A stretch of 64,000 nucleotides of DNA from Gammaproteobacteria bacterium (GCA_009922595.1 RFVC01000006.1:1-64000), one strand, 5' to 3'. Counted from the stretch's first letter, positions 8,853-18,219 are shown. A program made the numbers and translations. The notes: a model not told the origin generated them from the letters alone.

Positions 8853-11063
8853 ATGGCAGCAACCAGTGCCGCCGCAATAGATAAATCTGCCATGGTAAAG
8901 CAGCGTATTGCTGTACTTATCGGGGAAATGACGCTCGAGGAAAAAATTGGGCAGATGTGCCAGGTAGACGCTGGCATGGACGAAGTGTCGGAAACGCTCG
9001 CAGAAGACATACGCAAGGGAAAGATCGGTTCGGTGCTTAATCAAGTCGATGCCAGGCTTGTCAGTGAGCTCCAACGTATTGCCATAGAGGAGTCCCGCCT
9101 AAATATTCCACTCTTGATAGGCCGTGATGTGGTTCATGGATTTTCGGTAATCATGCCAATTCCGCTGGGTCAGGCTGCAAGCTGGAATCCCGGCCTTGTT
9201 GAGGCATGTGCAAAATCGGCGTCCATAGAAGCGGCGGCCCACGGTGTTAATTGGACGTTTGCGCCGATGCTCGATATCTCCAGGGATCCACGCTGGGGAA
9301 GAATCGCCGAAAGTCTTGGAGAGGATCCTTTTCTGGCCGCGAGTCTAGGTGTTTCCATGACCAAGGGTTTTCAGGGTGAGAACTGCTACGGAGTAAGCAA
9401 TATTGCGGCATGTGCCAAGCACTTTGTTGGCTATGGTGCAGTTGAAGGAGGCCGTGATTATGCCACCACCAATATCCCAGAAAATGAATTGCGGAACATC
9501 TACCTTGAGCCATTCAAGGCCGTGGTGGAAGCTGGCATCACTACTGTCATGACGTCCTTTAGTGACATAGACGGCGTACCGGCTACAGGAAATGAATACT
9601 TGCTGCGAAACGTCCTCCGAGACGAGTGGGGTTTTGAAGGTCTCGTAATAAGTGACTGGAATTCAATTGGCGAACTTGAAACGCATGGCTTTGCTGAAAA
9701 CAAGGAGCAGGCCGCCTTTCAGGCTGTTGCAGCCGGAGTGTCCATGGAAATGGCTGGCGATGCATATGCAAGCAGCCTTGCTGCACTGGTAAAAAAAGGC
9801 GAGCTTGATATAGATATTATTGATGAAGCGGTAAGCAATGTTCTGAGTATCAAGTTCCAGTTGGGGCTTTTTGACAACCCCTACAGTGACCCGGGCATTT
9901 TTGCTGAAACTGAATTCAATGATGCACTTAAGATTTCACACCAGGCTGCATTGGAAAGCACTGTTCTTCTGAAAAACAATGGTGTGCTCCCTCTGGCAAA
10001 GCAGGAACAGAAAAAAATCGCAGTTATAGGTCCCATGGCTGATGACCCTTACGAACAGCTTGGGACATGGATATTTGATGGCAATCCAGATTTAAGTGTC
10101 ACAGGACTTCAGGGTATTTGTCGCGCTGCTGAACCGGAGACAGAGGTTGCTTACTGCCAGGCCATGAAAACGACTAGGGACGCAGAGGCGGATATCGCCG
10201 TGGCTGTGCAGCTGGCAGCAGCCAGTGATGCTGTCATTCTGTTTTTAGGCGAAGAATCTATTCTCTCAGGTGAAGCCCATTGCCGGGCTGACATCAATTT
10301 GCCTGGCTGTCAGGAGGAACTAGTCAAAAGTGTTAGTGCTGCCGGCAAACCTGTCATCGCCGTTATCATGGCAGGCAGACCACTCACACTGAACAACATA
10401 CTCGATGATGTGGATGCCCTGCTCTATGCTTGGCACCCCGGAACCATGGGTGGCCAAGCCATAGCGGAGTTGATATTCGGTGATGCCGTCCCTTCTGGGA
10501 AATTACCGGTGACATTCCCGCGCCACGTTGGGCAGGTCCCGATTTACTACAATCACAAGAACTCAGGTAAACCGCCCTCTAAAGAAAAGGTGGTTCATAT
10601 AGATACAATTGAAGCAAAAACGCCGCAAACATCGCTTGGAATGTGCGTATTTCATCTTGATGAAGGCTACGAACCGCTGTTCCCGTTTGGCTTTGGGCTT
10701 TCCTATACCCGCTTTTCCTATTCCAACATTGAGTGCAGTAACAAAGAAATAAGCGCCGGAAATGCCGTAACCCTTAGCGCTGAGGTTACCAATGAGGGTG
10801 GTGTTGCCGCCACTGAGATAGTTCAGCTTTACATAAGGGACTTAGTTGGCAGTGTCACCCGGCCTGTACGTGAATTAAAAGGCTTCAGGCGAGTATTCCT
10901 TGAGCCGGGCCAGACCAAACGCATCAGTTTTGAGCTTGATTCCGCCGCTTTGTCTTTTTATGGCCGTAAACAGGAAAGGGTAATTGAGGCTGGAGAATTT
11001 TGCGCTTGGATCGGTGGTGATTCCAGGGCCGACCTAGAGACGAGGTTTAGACTGGTTCTTTAA
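8853..11063 (+). CDS. GH3 beta-glucosidase, cytoplasmic
   Basis: This 736-residue family GH3 enzyme hydrolyses terminal beta-glucosyl residues. The N-terminal TIM-barrel domain has MTLEEKIGQM, the substrate-binding IGRDVVHGF and WGRIAESLGEDP, KHFVGYG, and the nucleophile aspartate in VISDWNSIGEL near residue 270. The alpha/beta-sandwich domain starts around residue 370 (STVLLKNNGVLPL), and a C-terminal FnIII-like domain follows PFGFGLSYTRFSYS. No signal peptide is present, so it acts in the cytoplasm on imported oligosaccharides. The ribosome site GGAGGGG precedes the ATG. It leads a rightward operon with the MFS carrier and the GH-A hydrolase, and a LacI operator overlaps its promoter. Confidence 0.93.
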   Translation: MAATSAAAIDKSAMVKQRIAVLIGEMTLEEKIGQMCQVDAGMDEVSETLAEDIRKGKIGSVLNQVDARLVSELQRIAIEESRLNIPLLIGRDVVHGFSVIMPIPLGQAASWNPGLVEACAKSASIEAAAHGVNWTFAPMLDISRDPRWGRIAESLGEDPFLAASLGVSMTKGFQGENCYGVSNIAACAKHFVGYGAVEGGRDYATTNIPENELRNIYLEPFKAVVEAGITTVMTSFSDIDGVPATGNEYLLRNVLRDEWGFEGLVISDWNSIGELETHGFAENKEQAAFQAVAAGVSMEMAGDAYASSLAALVKKGELDIDIIDEAVSNVLSIKFQLGLFDNPYSDPGIFAETEFNDALKISHQAALESTVLLKNNGVLPLAKQEQKKIAVIGPMADDPYEQLGTWIFDGNPDLSVTGLQGICRAAEPETEVAYCQAMKTTRDAEADIAVAVQLAAASDAVILFLGEESILSGEAHCRADINLPGCQEELVKSVSAAGKPVIAVIMAGRPLTLNNILDDVDALLYAWHPGTMGGQAIAELIFGDAVPSGKLPVTFPRHVGQVPIYYNHKNSGKPPSKEKVVHIDTIEAKTPQTSLGMCVFHLDEGYEPLFPFGFGLSYTRFSYSNIECSNKEISAGNAVTLSAEVTNEGGVAATEIVQLYIRDLVGSVTRPVRELKGFRRVFLEPGQTKRISFELDSAALSFYGRKQERVIEAGEFCAWIGGDSRADLETRFRLVL

Positions 11064-11095
11064 CAAAAAAATGATGCGAGGCTGAATACGTCTTC

Positions 11096-12646
11096 ATGGT
11101 CGCTATAGCACTGATAATTGCCCTCGGCGGTTTTCTGATGGGTTTCGATACGTCAGTTATATCGGGCGTAATTGGTTTTGTAGAGAAGGAATTTTCACTG
11201 TCCAGTCTCGAGCTTGGGTGGTCAGTTTCATCCTTAACCTTAAGCGCTACGCTGGCTATGTTTTTTGCAGGTCCTCTAAGCGACAGATATGGCAGATTGG
11301 CCGTACTGAAAGTGGCGGCCATATTTTTTGCAGTCTCAGCGTTTGTTTCGGCGCTTGCGCCTACCTTCCTGCTGCTAGTTTTGGCGCGAATGCTGGGAGG
11401 ACTGGGTGTTGGCGCTTCGCTGATTGTGGCGCCAATGCTGATTGCCGAATTGGCGCCGGCATCCGAACGCGGCAAGCTGGTGTCCTTTAACCAATTCAAT
11501 ATTGTCATAGGTATCTCAGTTGCATTCTTTTCCAACTTTCTTATTCTAAAACTGGCTCAGGCTGATTTTCAGTGGGTGCAATCTATGAGACTGGACAGTC
11601 TCACCTGGCGCTGGATGTTAGGGATCGAACTGCTTCCTGCCGTACTTTATTTTGTATTTCTAGTCAGGGTGCCGGAAAGCCCGCGATGGCTCATTCTGCA
11701 AAACAGAGAGTCAGAAGCACTCTCTACGCTTGAAAAAATTGTCGGGCCAAGTGAAGCTGCGGCGGAAATTAAAGATCTTAAAGGCAGTATACATTCTGAG
11801 CAGCATGAGCCTGTTGTCCCTTGGAGCACATTAAAAGATCACTCGCTGCGACTGGTACTGATTATTGGCTTAAGCATTGGAGTGTTGCAGCAGATCACGG
11901 GCATTAACGCTGTTTTTTACTATGCTCCAATGATCTTTGCCCAGTCCGGTGTTGGGGAGGATGCGGCATTCATGCAGGCCGTTTTGGTGGGTTTGATTAA
12001 CGTGGTGTTTACGGTTGCCGCCATGCATCTTATAGACAGGCTTGGCAGAAAACAGCTGCTGGTTATTGGGCTTTCAGGGATCGTTTTTTTCATGGGACTG
12101 CTGTCCTTTGGGTTTGCCTCTGCAACCTATATCCTGAGCAGTTCAGCTTTTACAGGAATGGGAGATGACCTTAAGGTGCTGCAGGCCGCTGGTGTCGTTG
12201 GCGTTGTGTTTGATAGTGATATTGCCTTTCAAAGTGCACTTATGGACTCACTTGGTATGGAGCTTTATGAACAGTACAAGAATATTCTGCTCGAGTCCGC
12301 TGTAAACCTGCAGCCCATGCTTATTCTGACCGGTATTCTTGGTTTCGTGGCCAGTTTTGCCATTTCCCTGGGCCCGGTTATGTGGGTGCTGTTTTCCGAG
12401 TTGTTTCCCAACAGAATCAGGGGTAAGGCGATTTCCTTCGTGGGCCTGGTCAATTCAGCCATAGCCTTTCTGGTGACGCTGATATTTCCCTGGGAGCTTC
12501 AAAATCTCGGCAGCGCGACTACCTTTCTGGTCTACTGCCTATTTGCCGGAGTCGGCCTGATTATTGTGGTAAAAATTCTGCCAGAGACCAAGGGTAAATC
12601 ACTTGAACAAATCGAAGCGGATTTAGTGGGGCTACAAAATGCTTGA
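11096..12646 (+). CDS. MFS transporter, sugar porter family
   Basis: This 516-residue inner-membrane monosaccharide carrier resembles proton-coupled xylose/glucose/galactose porters. Visible signatures are GFLMGFDTSVISGVIGF in helix 1, GPLSDRYGR after helix 2, RVPESPRWLI and the QQITGINAVFYYAPMIF of helix 7. RLGRKQLL and PETKGKSLEQIEADL follow, the latter at the C-terminus. A family-typical insertion around residues 340-400 is longer than usual. The ATG at 11096 is the only usable start before an in-frame stop. It overlaps the following hydrolase gene by eight bases. Glucose released by the GH3 or GH-A enzyme is the simplest substrate guess. Confidence 0.92.
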   Translation: MVAIALIIALGGFLMGFDTSVISGVIGFVEKEFSLSSLELGWSVSSLTLSATLAMFFAGPLSDRYGRLAVLKVAAIFFAVSAFVSALAPTFLLLVLARMLGGLGVGASLIVAPMLIAELAPASERGKLVSFNQFNIVIGISVAFFSNFLILKLAQADFQWVQSMRLDSLTWRWMLGIELLPAVLYFVFLVRVPESPRWLILQNRESEALSTLEKIVGPSEAAAEIKDLKGSIHSEQHEPVVPWSTLKDHSLRLVLIIGLSIGVLQQITGINAVFYYAPMIFAQSGVGEDAAFMQAVLVGLINVVFTVAAMHLIDRLGRKQLLVIGLSGIVFFMGLLSFGFASATYILSSSAFTGMGDDLKVLQAAGVVGVVFDSDIAFQSALMDSLGMELYEQYKNILLESAVNLQPMLILTGILGFVASFAISLGPVMWVLFSELFPNRIRGKAISFVGLVNSAIAFLVTLIFPWELQNLGSATTFLVYCLFAGVGLIIVVKILPETKGKSLEQIEADLVGLQNA

Positions 12647-13919
12647 CCGAATACTAACGGCACTCATCACAATGACATTTTCTATTGGTGTATTCGGTGC
12701 AGAACCAGGCCCGACAAAAATTGAAATAGAAAAGCTGGATGACAGTTACCGGCTGCTGCGTGACGGTGAGCCATTTTTTATCAAGGGTGCTGGCCTCGAG
12801 TACGGAGACATTCGACTGTTAGCCGCTCACGGCGGTAATGCTATTCGCAACTGGTCAACTGAAAATGCCCAGGAGGTGCTGGATACGGCTTTTGCCAACG
12901 GGGTCATGGTGGCTCTGGGTTTGCCTGTTGCACCAGAGCGCTTGGGATTTGATTACAACGATGAGCAGGAGGTATCGCTGCAGAAGGAACTAGTCCGCGG
13001 TGAAATTCTGAAGTACCGCAATCACCCCGCATTGCTGGCCTGGATCATCGGCAATGAGCTGAATTTCGATTACACCAATTCAAAAGTCTATGAAGCAGTG
13101 AATGATATAGCCGTCATGATCCATGAGCTTGACCCCAATCATCCTGCTACTACAACAGTCGCCGGCTTAGGCATGGACGTGGTAGAAGATCTGAAAATTT
13201 TGGCGCCTGACCTCGACATCCTCAGCTTCCAGGTTTACGGAGAGCTCTTTAATGTGCCCGATTTTCTGAAAAAAGCCGACCTGAACAGGCCAGTGTGGAT
13301 TACGGAGTGGGGTGCCATCGGCTACTGGGAAATGCCTGAAACGGAATGGAAGGCGCCTATTGAAATGACTAGTACCGAGAAAGCGGATGTGTATATGGAG
13401 GGCTATAGCAAAAATATTAAGCCGCATCTAGATGTCATCATTGGCTCGTTTGCCTTTCTCTGGGGGCAGAAACAGGAAAGAACGCCTACCTGGTTTGGCA
13501 TGTTTACCGAGGCCGGAGAGGAAACCCAGGTGGTGGACAATATGCACTACATCTGGAACGGTGAATGGCCCGAAAACCGTTCCCCTGAAATTCGTTCTTT
13601 TACGCTGGATGCCCGTACCGCTCATGACGGTGTAATTTTGTCGCCCGGCAGAAAAGTCTCGGCGCGCGTGCGCCTCAGAGACCGGGACAAGGATGAATTA
13701 CATATTGCCTGGGAGCTAAAGCCGGAAAGCAGGGCATTGGAAGTAGGGGGTGACAGGGAAGCTCGGATTGGCAACTTGCCTCTGGAGATTGTCAGCGAAA
13801 AAAATGGGAGGATAGAATTCATTGTGCCGGAAATGAGGGGTGACTTCCGCCTGTATGTTTACGCCTATGACGGTAACAACCATGCGGCGCATGCCAATAT
13901 ACCGTTCAGGGTCAGGTAA
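12639..13919 (+). CDS. Exported glycoside hydrolase, clan GH-A (GH2/GH5-like catalytic barrel)
   Basis: This 426-residue periplasmic enzyme has an N-terminal signal peptide ending near VFGA. The barrel begins with FIKGAGLEYGDIRLLAAHGGNAIRNWS. The acid/base candidate is the Glu of WIIGNELNF (about residue 137), the Asn-Glu pair that defines clan GH-A. The nucleophile candidate is the Glu of VWITEWGAIGYWE (about residue 221). A C-terminal beta-sandwich of some 100 residues follows (about 310-426). The closest fold family I recognise is the GH2 catalytic domain, but the usual GH2 N-terminal domains are absent, so it may belong to a smaller GH-A beta-glucanase family. The ATG lies inside the end of the transporter gene, implying coupled translation. 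Confidence 0.75.
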   Translation: MLDRILTALITMTFSIGVFGAEPGPTKIEIEKLDDSYRLLRDGEPFFIKGAGLEYGDIRLLAAHGGNAIRNWSTENAQEVLDTAFANGVMVALGLPVAPERLGFDYNDEQEVSLQKELVRGEILKYRNHPALLAWIIGNELNFDYTNSKVYEAVNDIAVMIHELDPNHPATTTVAGLGMDVVEDLKILAPDLDILSFQVYGELFNVPDFLKKADLNRPVWITEWGAIGYWEMPETEWKAPIEMTSTEKADVYMEGYSKNIKPHLDVIIGSFAFLWGQKQERTPTWFGMFTEAGEETQVVDNMHYIWNGEWPENRSPEIRSFTLDARTAHDGVILSPGRKVSARVRLRDRDKDELHIAWELKPESRALEVGGDREARIGNLPLEIVSEKNGRIEFIVPEMRGDFRLYVYAYDGNNHAAHANIPFRVR

Positions 13920-13940
13920 TGAAATGACCTGTAGCGGCGC

Positions 13941-14978
13941 TTAGTACTCAGGTACTCGCCCAGTAGATTCCCTTATCTGAAGCGTGCCGGGGATTATTTC
14001 AAGGCGCTGGACCGCTTCCTTGCTCGTAGCTCCCTCGATAACAATCTTAGCGGCGTGCTCTGCCATCTTAGCAAGGGGTTGGGTAATAGTGGTTAGGGTG
14101 GGGTAAACCTGCTTGGCCAGTGCGATGTCATCGTAACCGGCCACTGACAACTCGTCAGGTATGACAATACCGAGCCTTTTGGCCGCCCGCATCACACCAA
14201 CGGCCATATCATCATTTGCTGCAAAAATAGCCGTTGGTGGGGACTTTCTGGCCATAAGTTTTTCCGTGGCTGTTTCACCTGCGCCGACGGAGTTGTCACC
14301 CTGAAGAATGAGGGCCTCCTGGATTTTAAGCCCGCATTCCTGCATACCCTTGCGAAAACCTGATAGCCGATTGGCGACGGCCTTGTGGCTGGGCTCACCG
14401 GCAATAAAGGCAATAGATTTATGTCCCAGGGAATGCAGGTGATGGACCATCATGCCACTGATCTCCTGATCATTGGTAGATATGGTGCTATGCTTGGGGT
14501 CCTTCTTGCCAGGTGACAGGCAAACAACTGTTGTACCGGCAGATTCGATTGTCCTAATGATTTTAGGCATGTTGGAGAGCGGTGCGGCCACTATTATGCC
14601 GTCAGGCCGGGCATGATCTATGAGCGATTTGATTTCTCTGATGATATTCCGGTTCTTAGGTCTGCAGGGATGAATTAGAAGGTCATAATTATTTTCCCGG
14701 CAGGCCTTGAGCACGCCTTCCTGCATATTAATAATGTAGCCTGAGGAGGGGAGCTCATAGGCGGCCGGATCGTCGTAGAGCAGAGCTATGAGATGCGAGC
14801 GTTGGCTGGCAAGATTGCGGGCAGAGACGTTTGGCCTGTAGTTCAGCTCCTCAATAGCTCTAGATACTCTTTTCTGAGTATCCTCGCGTACATTAGGCTC
14901 ATTATTAACGACACGCGAAACAGTCTTTATCGATACACCAGCACTCTTAGCAACGTCTTCAAGTGTAGATCTATACAT
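13941..14978 (-). CDS. LacI-family transcriptional repressor of the sugar island
   Basis: This 345-residue regulator has an N-terminal helix-turn-helix and hinge (TLEDVAKSAGVSIKTVSRVVN, then ELNYRPNVSARNLA). A periplasmic-binding-protein-like sensor domain follows (residues about 60-335), with HLHSLGHKSIAFIAGEPSHKA and AIFAANDDMAVGVMRAAKRLG. It diverges from the TonB receptor gene across a 300-base region holding two of the three operator palindromes, so it likely represses that receptor and perhaps itself. The third operator suggests it also controls the symporter/GAPDH and GH3 transcripts. The inducer is probably a gluco-oligosaccharide or glucose derivative, by context only. Confidence 0.9.
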   Translation of the reverse strand: MYRSTLEDVAKSAGVSIKTVSRVVNNEPNVREDTQKRVSRAIEELNYRPNVSARNLASQRSHLIALLYDDPAAYELPSSGYIINMQEGVLKACRENNYDLLIHPCRPKNRNIIREIKSLIDHARPDGIIVAAPLSNMPKIIRTIESAGTTVVCLSPGKKDPKHSTISTNDQEISGMMVHHLHSLGHKSIAFIAGEPSHKAVANRLSGFRKGMQECGLKIQEALILQGDNSVGAGETATEKLMARKSPPTAIFAANDDMAVGVMRAAKRLGIVIPDELSVAGYDDIALAKQVYPTLTTITQPLAKMAEHAAKIVIEGATSKEAVQRLEIIPGTLQIRESTGRVPEY

Positions 14979-15118
14979 TTAATACCTTAAAAAAACCTCA
15001 ATTTTCAGTCTGCACCCTTTCAGATGACATTTTATTGCCCAATAGATCAAAAGGGCAGGAAGGATTTTAACTCCCTTATAAAATTAAATATCTAGCGGCA
15101 AATAATTATAGCGAATAG

Positions 15119-15134
15119 TTGACAACGCTGTCAG
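15119..15134. promoter_or_regulatory. LacI-family operator 1 before the TonB receptor gene
   Basis: TTGACAACGCTGTCAG, a near-perfect palindrome with the same core as the site at 8648-8663. It covers the -35 hexamer of the receptor promoter. Confidence 0.85.
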
Positions 15135-15147
15135 GTTATCATATAAA
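15119..15147 (+). promoter_or_regulatory. Predicted promoter of the TonB receptor gene
   Basis: TTGACA at 15119-15124 and TATAAA at 15142-15147 are 17 bases apart. Predicted transcription start is near 15154, leaving a leader of about 125 bases before the ATG at 15279. The spacing and operator overlap copy the arrangement at 8648. Confidence 0.75.
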
Positions 15148-15155
15148 TTTCCTTA

Positions 15156-15171
15156 ATGACAACGCTGTCAA
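15156..15171. promoter_or_regulatory. LacI-family operator 2 before the TonB receptor gene
   Basis: ATGACAACGCTGTCAA, a second site 37 bases from operator 1 (centre to centre), lying at or just after the predicted transcription start. Dual sites flanking a promoter are typical of tight LacI-type repression. Confidence 0.85.
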
Positions 15172-15278
15172 TGTGATTTAAGTGTTGTATTCAATCAATT
15201 AAACACTCATTAGATTAAGAATCTACCTCAAGAAAGAGTAAGTGTGGGTACTTAAATTTAGAGGGGAAAGAAAACACG

Positions 15279-18086
15279 ATGATTAAACTGAAAAAATTAA
15301 GTTACATTGTTTCTGCTTTAGTGGCTCTGCCTGCGCAACAAGTTTTTGCACAAGAGCAGCTTGAGGAAAGCACAGAGATTGAAACGATCACTGTGACTGC
15401 AACTAGGCGTGAAACAGACATTATGACAACTCCGCTTGCCATATCGGCTATGCAGGGGGATCAACTACAAAACCTTGGTTTGGACAATGTCAAAGACCTT
15501 AGTTATGCCTTGCCCGCCTTGTCAATTCAAAATACAGATACCAGTGCTCCAATAATTACGCTCAGAGGTGTCCGTTCAACTAACGTTACAGAAGTTGGTG
15601 ATCCTGCCGTTGGAATACATGTTGATGGGATTTATGTCCCAAGGCCGCAAGGCGCAAATGCTTTAATGTTTGACATAGAGAGAGCAGAGCTTGCCAGGGG
15701 TCCTCAAGGCACTCTATTCGGCAGAAACTCTATAGTTGGTACCTTAAACATAATCACGGCAAAACCGGATCCTAACGAACAGTCGGCATCTATGACTTTG
15801 AATGCTGGACGTTTCAATGAAGAAGCCATACGCGGTCATTTTAATTTACCTATTAACGATCGTTTTGCTCTCAGGTTTGCCTTTATGACCGAGGAAAAGG
15901 ATTCCTTTCTTGATGGATACTATGACGGCTCTCAGCCGGATTGGCGCTTTCTTCCCCAGTCCGTTCGAAATCAATTTCAGCCTATAACTGATCAAAGTCA
16001 GAAAGTTACTGCCACCGATTATTCCTGGTATATGGGATGTCAGGTTTGGCAGACAGGTTGCTGGGCTGACCCGGGTTGGCAGATTGGCTTGCCACAGACA
16101 AAAGTAAAGGCTGATTCTTCTACTTTTTACAACAACATTAATCAGCACGCTTATAGGGTCAGTGGTAGGTACATGTTTGATGAAACAAGCGACCTAACAT
16201 TGCAGTATGAAGTTTTTCAAGATGATGGCGCTGGCTGGCAGAATATGTACTCATGTGAGCAAATGGCACTCCGCGACAATAAGCTTTTGGGCGATCCTCC
16301 GGTGTACCCTGGTAATACCTGCTCAGATATTCAGGGAACAGACAATCGATATACTTCTTATGTAAATGTACCAGGGGAAGTTGATATGGAAATCAGGTCT
16401 GCAAGAGCAATCTTTACTAAAGACTTTGGAAACTTAGCTCTTACAGCCAGGTACGGAAATCAACAATTAGAACAATACTCACAGTGGGATACTGATGGTG
16501 GTGCAAATGCGGCGTACGATATGGCATTGATCATCAATGACTACAAAGCCCAATCGAATGTTGTCGATATTGAGATAAAAAATAATTCTGGCGACCTCGC
16601 TTGGGTGGCAGGTGCTTTCTGGATGAAAGAGGACAATGACATGGAAGCTTTCTTCCATGCAACATTAAATGGAGACAGCTTATTTGTTCAGCCTGATAGG
16701 GTTGTGGAATCAAAGGCGGTGTTTGGTCAAGTTACTTACCCGCTTAGAGACGATATCTTTTTGACACTGGGAGCGAGGTATACCGAAGATAAGAAGTCTG
16801 ACGTGGGCGGTGCAAACTATGACTGCAGTGTTTGGAACAGTTGTTATCCCTCCACTGAAATATGGGGCCAAAGGTTTGCATTTACTGAAAATCTTAATGC
16901 TTTAGCCCCAGATTTTCACCTAGCTGGAGGAAAGATTGCCGGTGTAAATTGTGAGGCTCAGGGAGGTCCCTATGGCGGCGGACCATACTTTGGTGGCACA
17001 GGGTGTTATGTTCAAACATCAGAAAATGACGCTAAAGCCTCTTTTGACAGCACTGATTGGCGTATAGGCTTAGATTGGGATGTGAGTGATACTACCTTTG
17101 CATACGGCTATGTCGCTTCAGGTTTTAAGTCTGGAAGTATTGCAGATCAGTATGTAAGGGGAGCCAATACTACTCACCCAGAAGGACCAGGTTCTCGAGT
17201 TGACACATCTTATGACACAGAAGACGCCATCACTGCCGAAATTGGTATCAAGACTAGGCTTCTTGATGGACGTCTAAACTTATCAGCAAACTATTATCAT
17301 ACTAAATATGACGGTAAGCAGTTTACTGGTAATGTCCCGGTCGATACTGTCTTCGCTACTGAGTACAACCGTGAGACTGAACAGGTTGAGGAAGTGCAGC
17401 AGGTGGTTACTATTTGGGGCACTCAGAATTTTGGTAACCAGGTAATGCAGGGTTTAGAGCTTGAGTTCGATTGGATAGCTTATGAGGGGGGCAGGATAAA
17501 CGGATGGGCCACCTTCATGGATACCGAGATTACAGATGATTTTATAACTCAATGGTACTATGGAATGGACGCTCAATTTGGTCGTGCCGGCTACAATGAG
17601 TCAATCGCAAACGTTCCTGAAAATGCCGTTAATCTCAAAGGAAATGAGGCGCCTTTTTCACCCGATATTGCTTTCACAATTAGATGGGAACATAACTTTA
17701 ATCTTGGCGATTTCGGCATCCTGACATCTTCCCTAAATTATCACTGGCAGTCCGAGGATTACTTGACGATCTGGAATGCTGACAAGCATGTCAATGATCC
17801 AGGTGGTTACGGCACTGGTTTCAGTCCGAATGGCGACTACGTTGACCTGCCTGGATACTTCATGGATGACGTAGAAACCTTTGGTGACCACAGGGACAGC
17901 TGGTACATGGCCGACCTGCTACTGACCTACAAGACTGCACAAGACGCTCCGTGGTACCTGCAGGCCTACGGCTACAACATCACCGACGAGGAAGTGGCCT
18001 GGTGGCGTCAGGTAGAAGCCGGACAGCCACGCGGTTCCTACTCTGCACCAGCCCAGTACGGTCTGCGCTTCGCTTACTACTGGTAA
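15279..18086 (+). CDS. TonB-dependent receptor, LacI-controlled, probable gluco-oligosaccharide uptake
   Basis: This 935-residue outer-membrane receptor has a signal peptide (MIKLKKLSYIVSALVALPAQQVFA), a TonB-box-like ETITVTATRRE, and a plug with LARGPQGTLFGRNSIVGTLNIITAKP. A large barrel with a SusC-free proteobacterial layout ends in an aromatic residue (FAYYW). Placement between a LacI regulator gene and the Entner-Doudoroff operon, with the regulator's operators at its promoter, suggests import of the glucan fragments that the GH3/GH-A enzymes degrade. The last roughly 300 bases switch to G/C-ending codons, unlike the A/T-ending bulk, which hints at a recombinant 3' end. A strong terminator follows. 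Confidence 0.92.
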   Translation: MIKLKKLSYIVSALVALPAQQVFAQEQLEESTEIETITVTATRRETDIMTTPLAISAMQGDQLQNLGLDNVKDLSYALPALSIQNTDTSAPIITLRGVRSTNVTEVGDPAVGIHVDGIYVPRPQGANALMFDIERAELARGPQGTLFGRNSIVGTLNIITAKPDPNEQSASMTLNAGRFNEEAIRGHFNLPINDRFALRFAFMTEEKDSFLDGYYDGSQPDWRFLPQSVRNQFQPITDQSQKVTATDYSWYMGCQVWQTGCWADPGWQIGLPQTKVKADSSTFYNNINQHAYRVSGRYMFDETSDLTLQYEVFQDDGAGWQNMYSCEQMALRDNKLLGDPPVYPGNTCSDIQGTDNRYTSYVNVPGEVDMEIRSARAIFTKDFGNLALTARYGNQQLEQYSQWDTDGGANAAYDMALIINDYKAQSNVVDIEIKNNSGDLAWVAGAFWMKEDNDMEAFFHATLNGDSLFVQPDRVVESKAVFGQVTYPLRDDIFLTLGARYTEDKKSDVGGANYDCSVWNSCYPSTEIWGQRFAFTENLNALAPDFHLAGGKIAGVNCEAQGGPYGGGPYFGGTGCYVQTSENDAKASFDSTDWRIGLDWDVSDTTFAYGYVASGFKSGSIADQYVRGANTTHPEGPGSRVDTSYDTEDAITAEIGIKTRLLDGRLNLSANYYHTKYDGKQFTGNVPVDTVFATEYNRETEQVEEVQQVVTIWGTQNFGNQVMQGLELEFDWIAYEGGRINGWATFMDTEITDDFITQWYYGMDAQFGRAGYNESIANVPENAVNLKGNEAPFSPDIAFTIRWEHNFNLGDFGILTSSLNYHWQSEDYLTIWNADKHVNDPGGYGTGFSPNGDYVDLPGYFMDDVETFGDHRDSWYMADLLLTYKTAQDAPWYLQAYGYNITDEEVAWWRQVEAGQPRGSYSAPAQYGLRFAYYW

Positions 18087-18099
18087 ACACCAAGATGTG

Positions 18100-18132
18100 A
18101 TGGCAGGGTTCTCCCCCTTCTAGTCCTGCCAT
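18100..18132 (+). other. Inverted repeat in the receptor-zwf spacer
   Basis: ATGGCAGG and CCTGCCAT can form an eight-base stem with a loop of about 17 bases. No T-tract follows, so it is not a terminator. It could protect the receptor mRNA 3' end together with the downstream hairpin. Confidence 0.4.
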
Positions 18133-18165
18133 TACATGCTTAGCTGGCAGATGGTGCTAGTGGAT

Positions 18166-18197
18166 AATTAATGCCCTCTCTAGGGCATTAATTTTTT
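18166..18197 (+). terminator. Rho-independent terminator after the TonB receptor gene
   Basis: AATTAATGCCCT and AGGGCATTAATT form a perfect twelve-base stem around CTCT, followed by TTTT. It ends the receptor transcript only about 22 bases before the zwf start codon. Confidence 0.85.
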
Positions 18198-18219
18198 AAA
18201 CACCTAAAAAGGACAATGC

